Positions 56,288 through 64,000 of a stretch of DNA of 64,000 nucleotides are shown piece after piece. The DNA is taken from contig NZ_DAGX01000002.1 in the NCBI RefSeq assembly GCF_002498315.1, positions 404,836-468,835 of the forward strand, given 5' to 3'. The position numbers and the translations under genes are program-made. Each line of letters begins with the position of its first letter. The stretch's first letter is position 1. The notes beneath the pieces were generated by a model. It was not told where the DNA came from. It was given only the letters and a program-made list of their open reading frames with translations, and made no database searches. This stretch comes from Methanofollis sp. UBA420. Lineage in GTDB: Archaea; Halobacteriota; Methanomicrobia; Methanomicrobiales; Methanofollaceae.

Positions 56288-57325
56288 TTAGAAGTCGGGC
56301 TTCGACTTCAGGGCCTCGACAAGGAGAGCAATGCCTCCCTCGATGTCCTTCATGTCGAGCACCTCGACAGGCGAGTGGATATAGCGGGTCGGGATGCTCA
56401 GCGTCGTGGAGGGGATGCCGCCGCGCTCCAGATGGATGGAGGTGGCGTCGGTTGTGCCGCCCTTCCCGACCTCGAGCTGCACCTTGATCTCCTTCCCGGC
56501 CGCGGCCGCGCGCAGCCAGGCGATGACCTTCTTGTTGGCGATGAGGCCCCGGCCATTGCTGTCGACGATGGTGATGACCGGCCCCTCGCCCATCTGGAGG
56601 GAGGCGTCCTTCTTCTCGATGCCCGGGTGGTCGCCCGGAATGGTGGTGTCGGTGGCGATGGCGCAGTCGGGGTTGAGGGAGTAGGCGACAGTCTTCGCGC
56701 CCTTCAGCCCGACCTCCTCCTGCACCGTGAAGACGCCGTAGATGGTGTGCGGCGACTGCACCGTCTGGAGGGTCTTGATCAGCATCACGCAGCCGGCCCT
56801 GTTGTCGAAGGCCTTGCCCGTCACCCTGCCGTTCGCAAGTTCGGTGAACGCGCGGTCGACGGTGACCGGCGTCCCGACCTCGATGCCGAGCGCTTCCGCG
56901 TCCTCGGGAGAGGTGGCGCCGACGTCGATGAACATGTCGTCCACCTTCAGGGGCTTCTTCCGGTCTTCCTCCTTCATCACATGGGGGGGCTTGCCACCGA
57001 CGACGCCGTACACCGGCCCCTTCGTCCCGTGGAGGATCACACGCTGGGCATAGAGAGTCGGGTCGAACCAGCCGCCGATGGTGACGAACCTGACAAAGCC
57101 CTTCTCATCGACGTACTTGACCATCAGCCCGATCTCGTCCATATGGGCCGCGAGCAGGACCGAAAAGTCATCGCCCTTCTTCACCGCGATGAGGTTCCCC
57201 ATCGTGTCCTCCCTGATCTCGTCGACGTACGGGGCGACCTCTTCCCTGATCACCGCCGCAACGCTCCCTTCGCTCCCGGAAATCCCGTGGGCGTTGGATA
57301 ATTTCCTCAGCAACTCCTTTACCAT
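56288..57325 (-). CDS. M42-family aminopeptidase (TET-like)
   Basis: 345 residues. LLAAHMDEIGLMVKYV has the first metal-binding His, GKAFDNRAGCVML the bridging Asp, VFTVQEEVGLKGAK the catalytic Glu pair, and IPTRYIHSPVEVLD the last His. The family forms dodecameric tetrahedral peptidases that trim short peptides with two metal ions. It is third in a unit after hxlB and an aminotransferase (27-base gap). No deviation from the metal ligands is visible. Confidence 0.9.
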   Translation of the reverse strand: MVKELLRKLSNAHGISGSEGSVAAVIREEVAPYVDEIREDTMGNLIAVKKGDDFSVLLAAHMDEIGLMVKYVDEKGFVRFVTIGGWFDPTLYAQRVILHGTKGPVYGVVGGKPPHVMKEEDRKKPLKVDDMFIDVGATSPEDAEALGIEVGTPVTVDRAFTELANGRVTGKAFDNRAGCVMLIKTLQTVQSPHTIYGVFTVQEEVGLKGAKTVAYSLNPDCAIATDTTIPGDHPGIEKKDASLQMGEGPVITIVDSNGRGLIANKKVIAWLRAAAAGKEIKVQLEVGKGGTTDATSIHLERGGIPSTTLSIPTRYIHSPVEVLDMKDIEGGIALLVEALKSKPDF

Positions 57326-57352
57326 ATGATCACCTGTTTGTTCGGGACTACG

Positions 57353-58465
57353 TTAAGCCTCATCGACCGCTTCCCGGATCCGGCCGAGAGCACGCCGCAG
57401 ATCGTCCTGTGAGGCGGCATAACTGAGACGGGCATACGCGGGTGCGCGCGTGCCGAAGGCCGTGCCCGGCACGATGATCACGCCTTTCGCGATGATCCGG
57501 GCGAAGAGGTCCGCTTCCATAGGCACGAAGGCGTAGAACGCACCTTCAGGTCTGGGGAAGGAGAGGCCGAGATCGGCGAGGCCGTCGCAGACGAGGTCGC
57601 GCCGCCGGTGGTACTCCTCCCGCATCGCCGGGACCGCCGTCTGGTCGCCTGTCAGGGCGGCAAGGGCGGCGTACTGCGAGATCGAGGTGGCGCAGGCCTG
57701 GCAGTACTGGTGAACCTTGATGCACTCTTCGATCACCGCCTTCGGTGCGGCCATGTAGCCGAGGCGCCACCCGGTCATGGAGTAGGTCTTCGAGGTGGCA
57801 TTGATCGTGACCACGTCCTCGCCGAAGCGGGCCGCACTCACGTGGGGTTTTCCGTAGGTGAAGTGCTCGTAGACCTCGTCGGAGACGATGGTCACGCTCA
57901 TATCGGCGGCGTACTCCACCAGCGCCTTGATCGACTCCTCGCTCTCCACCATGCCTGTCGGGTTTGCCGGGGTGTTCAGCACGAAGAGGCGCGCGCCGTC
58001 CATCTGCTCCTTTGCCGCCTCCACGTCGATGTGGAGGGTGGCGTCGAGAGGGACGCCCTCAGGCCTGCCGCCTGCAAGGGTTGCAAGGGCCGCATAGGAG
58101 ACAAAGCCGGGATCGGTCATCAGGACGCGGTCCCCCCTGTCCACCAGGGCCTGCATCACGATGTGCAGGGCCTCGCTTGCGCCCGCGGTGACGATCACCT
58201 GATCGGGCGCGTACTGCAGGCCGTTCTCGCGGCCGAACTTCCCTGAGATCGCCTCTCTCAATTCGGGGACGCCGGAGTTCGTCGTATACCCGGTCATCCC
58301 GTCGCGGATCGCCCTGATCCCCGCCTCACGAACGTGCGCCGGAGTCGGGAAGTCGGGCTGGCCGAGGCCGAGATTGATGGCGTCCTTTCCCGCCCCCTCG
58401 AACATCCGCCTGATCCCCGAGATCTCGATCCCGCGGACCCTTTCTGCAAACCTGTACCCAGTCAT
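57353..58465 (-). CDS. Class I aminotransferase (aspartate/aromatic type)
   Basis: 370 residues. NLGLGQPDFPTP at the start, LNTPANPTGMV (about 165) and TSKTYSMTGWRLGYM with the PLP-binding Lys (about 225) are the fold I aminotransferase motifs. It transfers amino groups between an amino acid and 2-oxoglutarate or a similar acceptor; the substrate (Asp, aromatic or branched) cannot be fixed from these motifs. It starts seven bases after the hxlB stop. Confidence 0.92.
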   Translation of the reverse strand: MTGYRFAERVRGIEISGIRRMFEGAGKDAINLGLGQPDFPTPAHVREAGIRAIRDGMTGYTTNSGVPELREAISGKFGRENGLQYAPDQVIVTAGASEALHIVMQALVDRGDRVLMTDPGFVSYAALATLAGGRPEGVPLDATLHIDVEAAKEQMDGARLFVLNTPANPTGMVESEESIKALVEYAADMSVTIVSDEVYEHFTYGKPHVSAARFGEDVVTINATSKTYSMTGWRLGYMAAPKAVIEECIKVHQYCQACATSISQYAALAALTGDQTAVPAMREEYHRRRDLVCDGLADLGLSFPRPEGAFYAFVPMEADLFARIIAKGVIIVPGTAFGTRAPAYARLSYAASQDDLRRALGRIREAVDEA

Positions 58466-58472
58466 ATGCCGG

Positions 58473-59072
58473 TCACTCGATATTGGCGTGCCTGCATTTG
58501 AGTGCTTCGACGTCAGTCTCCGTGATCTCCATCAGGCGGGAGACGATCGCATCGGAGAAGACCATGCACGCCGTCTCGAAGATCGTGCCCAGCGGGGCGA
58601 AAGACTTGTGCTCGCCCATCATCTGCCTGATCTCGAACTCCACGGAGTCGTCCTTCACCTCGTCGCGGTGGCTCTCGATCTCGACCATGCAATCGGCGAT
58701 CTTCCCGATCCGGGAGTCCCGGTTGGAGGTGATCAGGCAGACCCGGCCGCCGATCTCTTTCGAGGTCTCGGCGAGCTCGGCGACGGTCTTCGTCTTCCCC
58801 GACCCGGAAAAGACGATGAGCACGTCCCCCGCCTGCATGGCCGGCGTGATCGTCTCGCCGACGACAAAGGACTGCAGACCAAGGTGCATCAGCCGCATCG
58901 CAAATGCCTTTGCAACCAGACCTGAGCGGCCTGCGCCAAGGACGTAGATCCTCTTTGCACAGAGAAGTTCCTGCAAAAGGGATTCCACCTCTGTGTCCGC
59001 GATCCTGTCGGCGATAGAGGAGATCTTTGACGCCATCAGGCGCATCATATCCTGAACTTCGTGGTTCTCCAT
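58473..59072 (-). CDS. hxlB: 6-phospho-3-hexuloisomerase
   Basis: 199 residues, a single SIS domain. IYVLGAGRSGLVAKAFAMRL and VLIVFSGSGKTKTV form the sugar-phosphate site, and the size is standard for PHI. It interconverts fructose 6-phosphate and hexulose 6-phosphate. In methanogens lacking the oxidative pentose path this runs the ribulose monophosphate route in reverse to make ribulose 5-phosphate. The partner synthase (HPS) is not in the window. Confidence 0.88.
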   Translation of the reverse strand: MENHEVQDMMRLMASKISSIADRIADTEVESLLQELLCAKRIYVLGAGRSGLVAKAFAMRLMHLGLQSFVVGETITPAMQAGDVLIVFSGSGKTKTVAELAETSKEIGGRVCLITSNRDSRIGKIADCMVEIESHRDEVKDDSVEFEIRQMMGEHKSFAPLGTIFETACMVFSDAIVSRLMEITETDVEALKCRHANIE

Positions 59073-59161
59073 GATCCTTCAATAGGGGTGGTCGTGCCAA
59101 CTAGATGAGAATATCGCGGATGCCCGGTTTCAGATGGGAAATGTCATCTTTCAGGAGGGCA

Positions 59162-59977
59162 ATGTCTATGCAGACCGGTGGCATGATGCAACCCTATTAC
59201 TCCTGCGACGGCGTGACTCTCTACCATGGCGATTCTGTCGAGTGCATGAATGCCATGACTGCGGGCTCCGTCGACCTCATCTTTGCGGACCCGCCGTACA
59301 ACCTCTCGAACGGCGGTTTCACCTGCCAGAGCGGGAGGAGGGCACCCGTCGACAAGGGGGCGTGGGACCGGAGCGGCGGGATCAGGGAAGACTTTGATTT
59401 TCATTGCCACTGGATAGAGGCCTGCAGCCGCCTTCTCAGGGACGGCGGGACGATCTGGATCAGCGGCACCTATCACTCGATCTATGCCTGCGGTTATGCC
59501 CTCCAGAGCCTCGGCTTCCATATCCTCAATGATATCTGCTGGTTCAAGCCGAACGCCCCTCCCAACCTGAGCACGCGGGTCTTCACGGCGAGTCATGAGA
59601 CCCTGATCTGGGCGCGGAAGGGAGAGGGACGCCATACCTTCAATTATGACGAGATGAAGCACGGCGGATGGGACTACGACGTCCTGAAACGTCCGGGCAA
59701 GCAGATGCGCTCTGTCTGGTCTGTCCCGACACCGAAACGCTCGGAAAAAAAGGAGGGGAAGCACCCGACCCAGAAACCCCTTGCACTTCTTCAGCGCGTG
59801 ATCCTGGCGAGTTCCTATGAGGACGACCTTGTGCTCGACCCCTTTGCCGGGAGTTCGACGACCGGGATTGCCGCATGCCTCCTCGGCCGACGTTTTATCG
59901 GGATCGAGAAGGAGCAGACCTACCTCGACCTATCGGTCAGGCGTTTCCGGGCGCTCCTCGGTGAGGACGGCGAGTGA
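59162..59977 (+). CDS. Solitary DNA methyltransferase (N6-adenine or N4-cytosine, beta order)
   Basis: 271 residues; the ATG at 59162 follows CAGGAGGGCA, and an ATG two codons on is equally usable. Catalytic DPPY is early (LIFADPPYNLS, about residue 45) and the SAM motif DPFAGSSTTG is late (about 235). With target recognition in between, this is the beta class. KHPTQKPLALLQRV precedes the SAM motif as usual. No restriction endonuclease or specificity gene is near, so a regulatory or protective solitary enzyme is likely. The target site cannot be read from sequence. Confidence 0.88.
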   Translation: MSMQTGGMMQPYYSCDGVTLYHGDSVECMNAMTAGSVDLIFADPPYNLSNGGFTCQSGRRAPVDKGAWDRSGGIREDFDFHCHWIEACSRLLRDGGTIWISGTYHSIYACGYALQSLGFHILNDICWFKPNAPPNLSTRVFTASHETLIWARKGEGRHTFNYDEMKHGGWDYDVLKRPGKQMRSVWSVPTPKRSEKKEGKHPTQKPLALLQRVILASSYEDDLVLDPFAGSSTTGIAACLLGRRFIGIEKEQTYLDLSVRRFRALLGEDGE

Positions 59978-59983
59978 CGCTCC

Positions 59984-60478
59984 TCAGATGAAACGCTCGA
60001 AACGATCTTTTCCCGCCTTGCAGATCGGGCAGATCTCAGGGGGGTTCTCCCGGGCGCAGAGGTAGCCGCAGACCCTGCAGCGCCAGACCGGGAGGGGAAG
60101 AGACCCGGCGACCCCGCCTGATGGGCGTGCCTCTCCTTTTTTTGGTCCTCCCGGCGGGCGGCGTTCGGGAACGGGTCTTGCCTCCGCCTTCCCCGACGCA
60201 ACCTCCGCGGAGACATAGAGGGCGCAGTAACAGGCCCCGTACGCGGTGAGGTCGGGATCGCGGTAGTCGCAGGGGCAGATGATGTCGAGGTCTCTCTCCC
60301 TTTCCCCGGCGGCGAGGCGGCAGGGACATGCCGCGTAGCCGTACCTTTCCGTGTTGGTCAGGAGGCCCTTGACCAGTCCCGCGACGAACTCCCTGTCGGG
60401 GTTGAGGCGGTACCCCCCGGCCTCGGCCTCTTTTTTCAGGCGGAGATATTCTTTCTCGACCTGCTCGTCCGGGATCAT
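59984..60478 (-). CDS. Ferredoxin-thioredoxin reductase catalytic domain fused to a rubredoxin-like domain
   Basis: 164 residues. The first 95 are the FTR catalytic chain: CPCR (about 51), ICPCDYR and GACYCALYV supply the 4Fe-4S ligands and redox disulfide. A proline-rich linker then leads to a C-terminal short rubredoxin, WRCRVCGYLCARENPPEICPIC-type (two CxxC knuckles, WRCRVCG and CPICKAG). FTR-rubredoxin fusions are known in methanogens as ferredoxin:disulfide reductases that pass electrons to a disulfide. It overlaps the glutaredoxin gene by four bases. Confidence 0.88.
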   Translation of the reverse strand: MIPDEQVEKEYLRLKKEAEAGGYRLNPDREFVAGLVKGLLTNTERYGYAACPCRLAAGERERDLDIICPCDYRDPDLTAYGACYCALYVSAEVASGKAEARPVPERRPPGGPKKGEARPSGGVAGSLPLPVWRCRVCGYLCARENPPEICPICKAGKDRFERFI

Positions 60479-60756
60479 TCCGCGAGGGCCTCCCTGATCT
60501 CGTTCTCCTGGTAGCCGATGATTGCCTTCCCATTGATCACGAGTGTCGGGAACGAGCCGAGGGGGTTGTAGAGCTGCAGCATCTCAGAATAGGTCTGTTC
60601 CATCTCGTCCTTCTGGAGCCGGTCGACAAAGACATAGTCGAAAGCGACGCCGAGTGATGAAAGGAGTTCTTTTGTCTTTGCGCACCACCCACAGGTGCTC
60701 AGGGCATAGAGGTAGATCGGGCCCCGGTCTTTTCCATCCACATGTATCATATCCAT
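60475..60756 (-). CDS. Glutaredoxin-like protein
   Basis: 93 residues, a minimal thioredoxin fold. The active site is STCGWCAKTKELL (C-G-W-C) and the cis-proline is in GSFPTLVINGK. In place of the glutathione-binding details it probably takes electrons from the FTR-rubredoxin protein encoded next, since the genes overlap (ATGA). It would reduce protein disulfides or a small thiol. Confidence 0.88.
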   Translation of the reverse strand: MDMIHVDGKDRGPIYLYALSTCGWCAKTKELLSSLGVAFDYVFVDRLQKDEMEQTYSEMLQLYNPLGSFPTLVINGKAIIGYQENEIREALAE

Positions 60757-60808
60757 AGTATCTCGATGCGAGGATTAACCGGCCTTCTCATAAGGATTTC
60801 GGAGTGGT

Positions 60809-61174
60809 ATGGATCAGAAGATTGATGCCGCCGCATCGCCTCCGGTGGCGTACATGCTCCTCGAGGTCTACGACGCGGCCGCCAACGCCTTCAGCCTTAT
60901 CGGGGCCATCGTCATCATCTACGGCGGGATCAGGGCGGCTGCGGAGACGCTGGGGAAGGAGGTGCTCGGGCGCCCCTTTGGGTACGGCGAGATCAGGCGG
61001 GATTTCACCATAAAAATCGTCTTCGGCCTGGACTTTCTCATCGCCGCCGACATCCTCCAGACCCTTGTCACGCCCTCGCAGGAGGAGATCCTCTTCCTCG
61101 GCAGCATCGTCATCATCAGGACGATCCTGGGGTACTTTCTCACCAAAGAGGCGACCGAATTCAATCTGGACTGA
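60809..61174 (+). CDS. DUF1622 membrane protein
   Basis: 121 residues with three membrane spans. LIGAIVIIYGGIRAAAE, then KIVFGLDFLIAADILQTLV and SIVIIRTILGYFLTKEA, match DUF1622 closely. Function is unknown. It is divergent from the glutaredoxin gene. Confidence 0.85.
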   Translation: MDQKIDAAASPPVAYMLLEVYDAAANAFSLIGAIVIIYGGIRAAAETLGKEVLGRPFGYGEIRRDFTIKIVFGLDFLIAADILQTLVTPSQEEILFLGSIVIIRTILGYFLTKEATEFNLD

Positions 61175-61680
61175 GAAAATATCTGCTTCTGGTAGTTGAG
61201 TGAAAAATTCTCAGGAGTGGGATTGCCATCCTCCCTATCCTGATGTGTGGACGACTCGAGATAGGGCAGGGGAAGAGCGAACAAGATATTCTGAAGAGGA
61301 GATTGCCATCTCGCCCCCATCCTAAAGATGGGGGGAACGACCGAAGGGAGTTTGAGAAGCCTTTAGCTTTCGAAAGCGGGGGGCTCTGCCCCCCGGAAGA
61401 GAGCGCAGATCAACCGCCTTCCCCAAAGAGTGTACCGGGGGCAAGCCCCCGGACCCCAAAATTAGGATAGGCTCCGGGAAGACAGATCCAAAGATCCTGA
61501 GGGGGTTCTGGTGGCTGCGACCGAAGGGAGTATGAGAATACAGGATATCGGAGATATCCTGTTCCAGCAGATCTCCGATCTACATGGGGTCAAAGTCTTT
61601 GAGGCAGTCCCCCGGAAAAAATGCCGAACCACCGCCTGCCAGACCAGCAGGCGTATGAAGATTTTTACCGCGTCCCCTCT
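61175..61680. repeat. Repeat block between DUF1622 and HAD genes
   Basis: 61215-61565 contains two or three units of the family. GGATTGCCATCC and CTATCCTGATG are at 61219-61245; GAGATTGCCATCTCG at 61299-61313; the core CGACCGAAGGGAGTTTGAGAA (61338-61358) with a worn hairpin; and GCGACCGAAGGGAGTATGAG (61517-61536) followed by the longest hairpin, ACAGGATATC-GGA-GATATCCTGT (61540-61562). It lies between convergent genes. Confidence 0.72.
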
Positions 61681-62367
61681 TCAGATCCCCAGAATCTCTA
61701 TGAGTTCCCTGATGTCGTGGAGCACGAAGTCCGGCCTGCAGATGAGGGGCGCGGGACCGTCGCTCCTGTCTCCGTACAGGGCATAGGCCGTCTTCATGCC
61801 CAAGCCCTGCGCCGGTTCGATCTCGCGCCTGATGCTGTCGCCGACGACCATCGCCTCCGCGGCGTCGGCGGGGAGGGCCCTGAGGGCGTAGAGGAAGGAC
61901 GCAGGGTCGGGCTTTCTCTGCCCGGAGATGTCGGGGGTGACGATGCAGGAGAAGTACTCGCTGAGCCCGGCCTTCTCAAGCCTCCTCTTTGCCTGGGAGG
62001 AGTGGGCGTCGGTGACGATAGCAAGGGGGATCCCGGCGTCGGAAAGAGAGGCCAGTGTCTCGGCCGCCCCCTCGTACGGCCTGATGGCGGCGAGTTTCGT
62101 CTTCTCGTAGACCGTGCAGCAGCGGGGGAATGACGAGGCAGGGGCGTTGATGTCCCTGATATAGTCGAGGATGTTTTCCGGGTCCTCGAAACCGACCCCC
62201 GGCCTCCTGAAGTACTGGTAGAGGTCTTCGCCGTCGCCCACTTTGAGAAAGTCCACGACTGCATGGCATGCCGCCTGCTTTGCGGTGACGAAGTCCCAGA
62301 GCGTGTTGTCCATGTCGAAGAGGAGGGCCTTTACCTCTCTATTCCGAGGGCCAGAAGATGCCTGCAT
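61681..62367 (-). CDS. HAD-superfamily hydrolase (phosphatase-like)
   Basis: 228 residues. Motif I is LLFDMDNTLWDF (catalytic Asp pair), motif II AIVTDAHSSQ, and motif IV GDSIRREIEPAQGLGM; a helical cap domain lies between I and II. It probably dephosphorylates a small metabolite or nucleotide. It overlaps the PIN-like gene by 37 bases and is third in the CARF-like/PIN/HAD unit, which suggests a linked role. Confidence 0.88.
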   Translation of the reverse strand: MQASSGPRNREVKALLFDMDNTLWDFVTAKQAACHAVVDFLKVGDGEDLYQYFRRPGVGFEDPENILDYIRDINAPASSFPRCCTVYEKTKLAAIRPYEGAAETLASLSDAGIPLAIVTDAHSSQAKRRLEKAGLSEYFSCIVTPDISGQRKPDPASFLYALRALPADAAEAMVVGDSIRREIEPAQGLGMKTAYALYGDRSDGPAPLICRPDFVLHDIRELIEILGI

Positions 62368-63347
62368 ACGTCCACGTCCAGTGCAAACTCTGTATGCAGA
62401 TGCTCATCTATGAATGTTAGTTTGAAGGCATCGGCGTTGTTGCCCTTGCCACCGTACTCGCTGAAGATGCAGGTCCCCTCGATCTCCACGACCCCGAAGG
62501 TCACGGCAAGGTCGGCGATGAAACCGAGGAGCGCCTGGGGGGAGACCGTCCGCGGCCGTGCATGGTACGGCGCCCTGAAGAGGAAGTACTCAAGGCCGCC
62601 GGCGTCGCAGAGATCTGCCATCGCGGCGTCGGCGGTGAGGAGGACGGGCAGGTTGAAACGTTCTTCCTCGAACCGCCTGAGCGCCCTGACGATGAACTGG
62701 TCGTTCTCCCGCGTGGCATGGGTGGCCTTCTGTCCCGACTCGAGGAGGATGGCACGGTCGCGGAGCGCCCTGTACTCGGCCATCGCGCGGTATGCCGCTT
62801 TTCTCGACTTCTTCTTCCGCCTGTTCTCGAACTCCGCGATGATCCATTCTTTTTCCGGGGCGCTTGCGATGAGTTCGCTGATCAGGCGGGCCGAGTACTT
62901 GTGGTTCAGGACGTACTCGATCTCCTGCCTGACCACGTCGACCAGGATCGTCTCTTCGGGCTGCAGGGCGCCGGTGACGGTGACGAAACGGTGGTACAGG
63001 AGATTGGTGTCGACACCGTAGTACACGTCTTTCCTGAGGCCCCTGTACAGGTCGGCCCGCGTTGCAAACTCGTCGAGGTTCTCGTACGCCGTGATCCCGC
63101 TCGCCAGGAGGCACTCCTCGAAGTCAGTAAAGAGAGGCATCTCCTGTGCATGCTCCCCAAAACGTTCGGCACCGTCGAAAAAGTCCTCGTACCGGCAGAG
63201 GACCGTGATCGCATATCCGTCGCCGGCAGGCCGGGCGGAGAGCAGATCGGTCCCGTAGACCGGGTATGAGAGGGTGAAGCCCTCGGCGAAGAGATTTGCA
63301 AGGACAGCCAGTTCCCTGCCCTCGACCACCTCACCTGTGCCCTGCAT
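62331..63347 (-). CDS. PIN-domain-like protein (putative RNase)
   Basis: 338 residues. After a 110-residue N-terminal region, VYYGVDTNLLYHRF gives the first PIN Asp. RQEIEYV gives a Glu, ENDQFIVRALR another Asp, and LLTADAAMADL the late Asp of the PIN metal site. PIN domains cleave RNA with divalent metals. The C-terminal 70 residues (ALLGFIADLAVTFGVVEIEG) form an extra beta-rich domain. The start codon overlaps the stop of the CARF-like gene (TAATG). Its order, CARF-like sensor then PIN, suggests ligand-controlled RNase activity; that is inference. Confidence 0.62.
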   Translation of the reverse strand: MQGTGEVVEGRELAVLANLFAEGFTLSYPVYGTDLLSARPAGDGYAITVLCRYEDFFDGAERFGEHAQEMPLFTDFEECLLASGITAYENLDEFATRADLYRGLRKDVYYGVDTNLLYHRFVTVTGALQPEETILVDVVRQEIEYVLNHKYSARLISELIASAPEKEWIIAEFENRRKKKSRKAAYRAMAEYRALRDRAILLESGQKATHATRENDQFIVRALRRFEEERFNLPVLLTADAAMADLCDAGGLEYFLFRAPYHARPRTVSPQALLGFIADLAVTFGVVEIEGTCIFSEYGGKGNNADAFKLTFIDEHLHTEFALDVDVCRHLLALGIER

Positions 63348-63829
63348 TATGGCCCTCCTGCAAGGTCATGGAGGGTCTGGAGGTGGAGCGGGATCATCGG
63401 GTGGGGGAGTGGCAGGGGCCCGCCGCCCTGGAGACCGAGATAGAATATGTGTGCCGGGGCGATGCCGGCGTCGGCCAGGGCCAGGCAGGCCGAGACGATG
63501 AGGGCCTTCCTCCCTGGCGTGATGTCGAGGGCGATCTCATACCCCTCCGCGACCCGGCGGCGGGCAAGGTCGAGCACCGTCCCGGCGGCCCCGGCAAAGT
63601 CGCCGCACGGCACCGTGGTCACCGAGACGGCAGGCGAGGTCACGTACCGCCGCGAGATGATCCCGATCCCTTCGACGGCCGTGGCCGGGCCGGGCATGCA
63701 CGGCGTCTCCGCGATGATATGGACCTCATCAGGGAGGCACCTCCCTTCCCGGAGGACGGCGTGGTAGGTATTGAGGAGCGCCCAGACAGACCGTCCGGCA
63801 AAGGTAATGTACGCGGTCCCGCGTCCCAT
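63347..63829 (-). CDS. CARF-like Rossmann protein
   Basis: 160 residues. AYITFAGRSVWALLNTYHAV matches the first strand-helix of CARF domains (G-x-S near a strand end), and ALDITPGRKALIVSACLALAD the second signature, D-x-T-x-G-x-K, both of which contact cyclic oligoadenylate in known CARF proteins. It has no effector domain of its own; the PIN-like protein encoded next, overlapping by one base, could be the effector. No cas genes or CRISPR array are in the window. A TATA-like ATTTTTAACC about 25 bases before the ATG suggests a leaderless transcript. Confidence 0.6.
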   Translation of the reverse strand: MGRGTAYITFAGRSVWALLNTYHAVLREGRCLPDEVHIIAETPCMPGPATAVEGIGIISRRYVTSPAVSVTTVPCGDFAGAAGTVLDLARRRVAEGYEIALDITPGRKALIVSACLALADAGIAPAHIFYLGLQGGGPLPLPHPMIPLHLQTLHDLAGGP

Positions 63830-64000
63830 GGGGGGTAGTCCGGGACGGGAGGTTAAAAATGCTCTGCCCGATCCCGCTCCCGACGATGGCGTCCCCGGGG
63901 CATTGGAGACGCCATCGCCGACACCTGCACTGTCGAGCAGTGTCGCGTACCCGGATTGGACCCGATATCAGTCTGGTCTTCATGTGCGTCTGTAAATTTA
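63830..64000. other. Right edge, upstream of the CARF-like gene
   Basis: Holds the TATA-like sequence of the CARF-like gene (about 63853-63862, minus strand). Nothing else is recognised before the window ends. Confidence 0.4.

Noticed and set aside
63862..64000. A plus-strand frame starting after GGAGGTTAAAA
   Set aside because: The start looks good, but the product is a proline/arginine-rich jumble typical of a GC-rich shadow, and the same bases are the promoter of the CARF-like gene. It runs off the window.

Overview
The window is GC-rich archaeal DNA from a methanogen, most likely order Methanomicrobiales (Methanofollis- or Methanoculleus-like). The grounds are: an mmp10 gene (the radical SAM enzyme that methylates an arginine of methyl-coenzyme M reductase), archaeal family B DNA polymerase, TrmG10, an ArcS-type archaeosine domain, IorAB, a DUF504 (MJ1316-type) protein, TATA-box promoters, and many ATGA gene overlaps. 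The genus is inference; the methanogen call is well supported.

Layout. 1-2.9 kb: tail of a surface-polysaccharide cluster (asparagine-synthase-like, FemAB-like, polysaccharide deacetylase). 3.4-10.1 kb: a broken glycerophosphodiesterase, a class I disulfide oxidoreductase, an amino-acid binding lipoprotein, a GntP-type permease and mmp10. 10.2-14.3 kb: two tandem acyl-CoA synthetases. 14.5-17.7 kb: tRNA modification genes (trmG10, stand-alone ArcS core). 18.0-20.2 kb: two fluoride riboswitches, one before a frameshifted prenyltransferase-repeat gene and one before crcB-DUF190. 20.2-23.8 kb: grpE-dnaK-dnaJ. 23.9-26.8 kb: PAPS-reductase-like gene and purH. 29.1-32.7 kb: leuA-like, ilvB, ilvN. 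33.3-41.4 kb: two sodium/solute symporters (one with a 35-residue partner), mdh-polB, and two tiny lysine-rich proteins. 41.8-47.2 kb: secreted beta-propeller, a GNAT/DUF2156/flavodoxin operon, iorAB. 47.4 kb: tRNA-Ile, then a stretch of dead gene fragments. 48.3-57.3 kb: TMEM175-like channel, serS, methylthiotransferase, nadX-nadA-nadC, M42 peptidase. 57.4-63.8 kb: aminotransferase, hxlB, solitary DNA methyltransferase, glutaredoxin/FTR, DUF1622, and a CARF-like/PIN/HAD operon.

Non-coding content is unusual. At least nine intergenic gaps carry one modular repeat family. Two copies have terminal inverted repeats starting GG(C/A)TYTGTAGAAA and flanking 8-bp direct repeats (one exact, one 7 of 8), so they look like non-autonomous transposons. 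Many copies contain short hairpins of the form GAA-N-loop-N'-TTC whose arms differ between copies yet stay complementary, next to the conserved word GACCGAAGGGAGTYGAGAA.

Gene decay is visible in four places: a glycerophosphodiesterase with an in-frame TGA and a lost catalytic histidine, a frameshifted prenyltransferase-repeat gene, a GNAT remnant with an in-frame TAA, and a possible LURP-one fragment.
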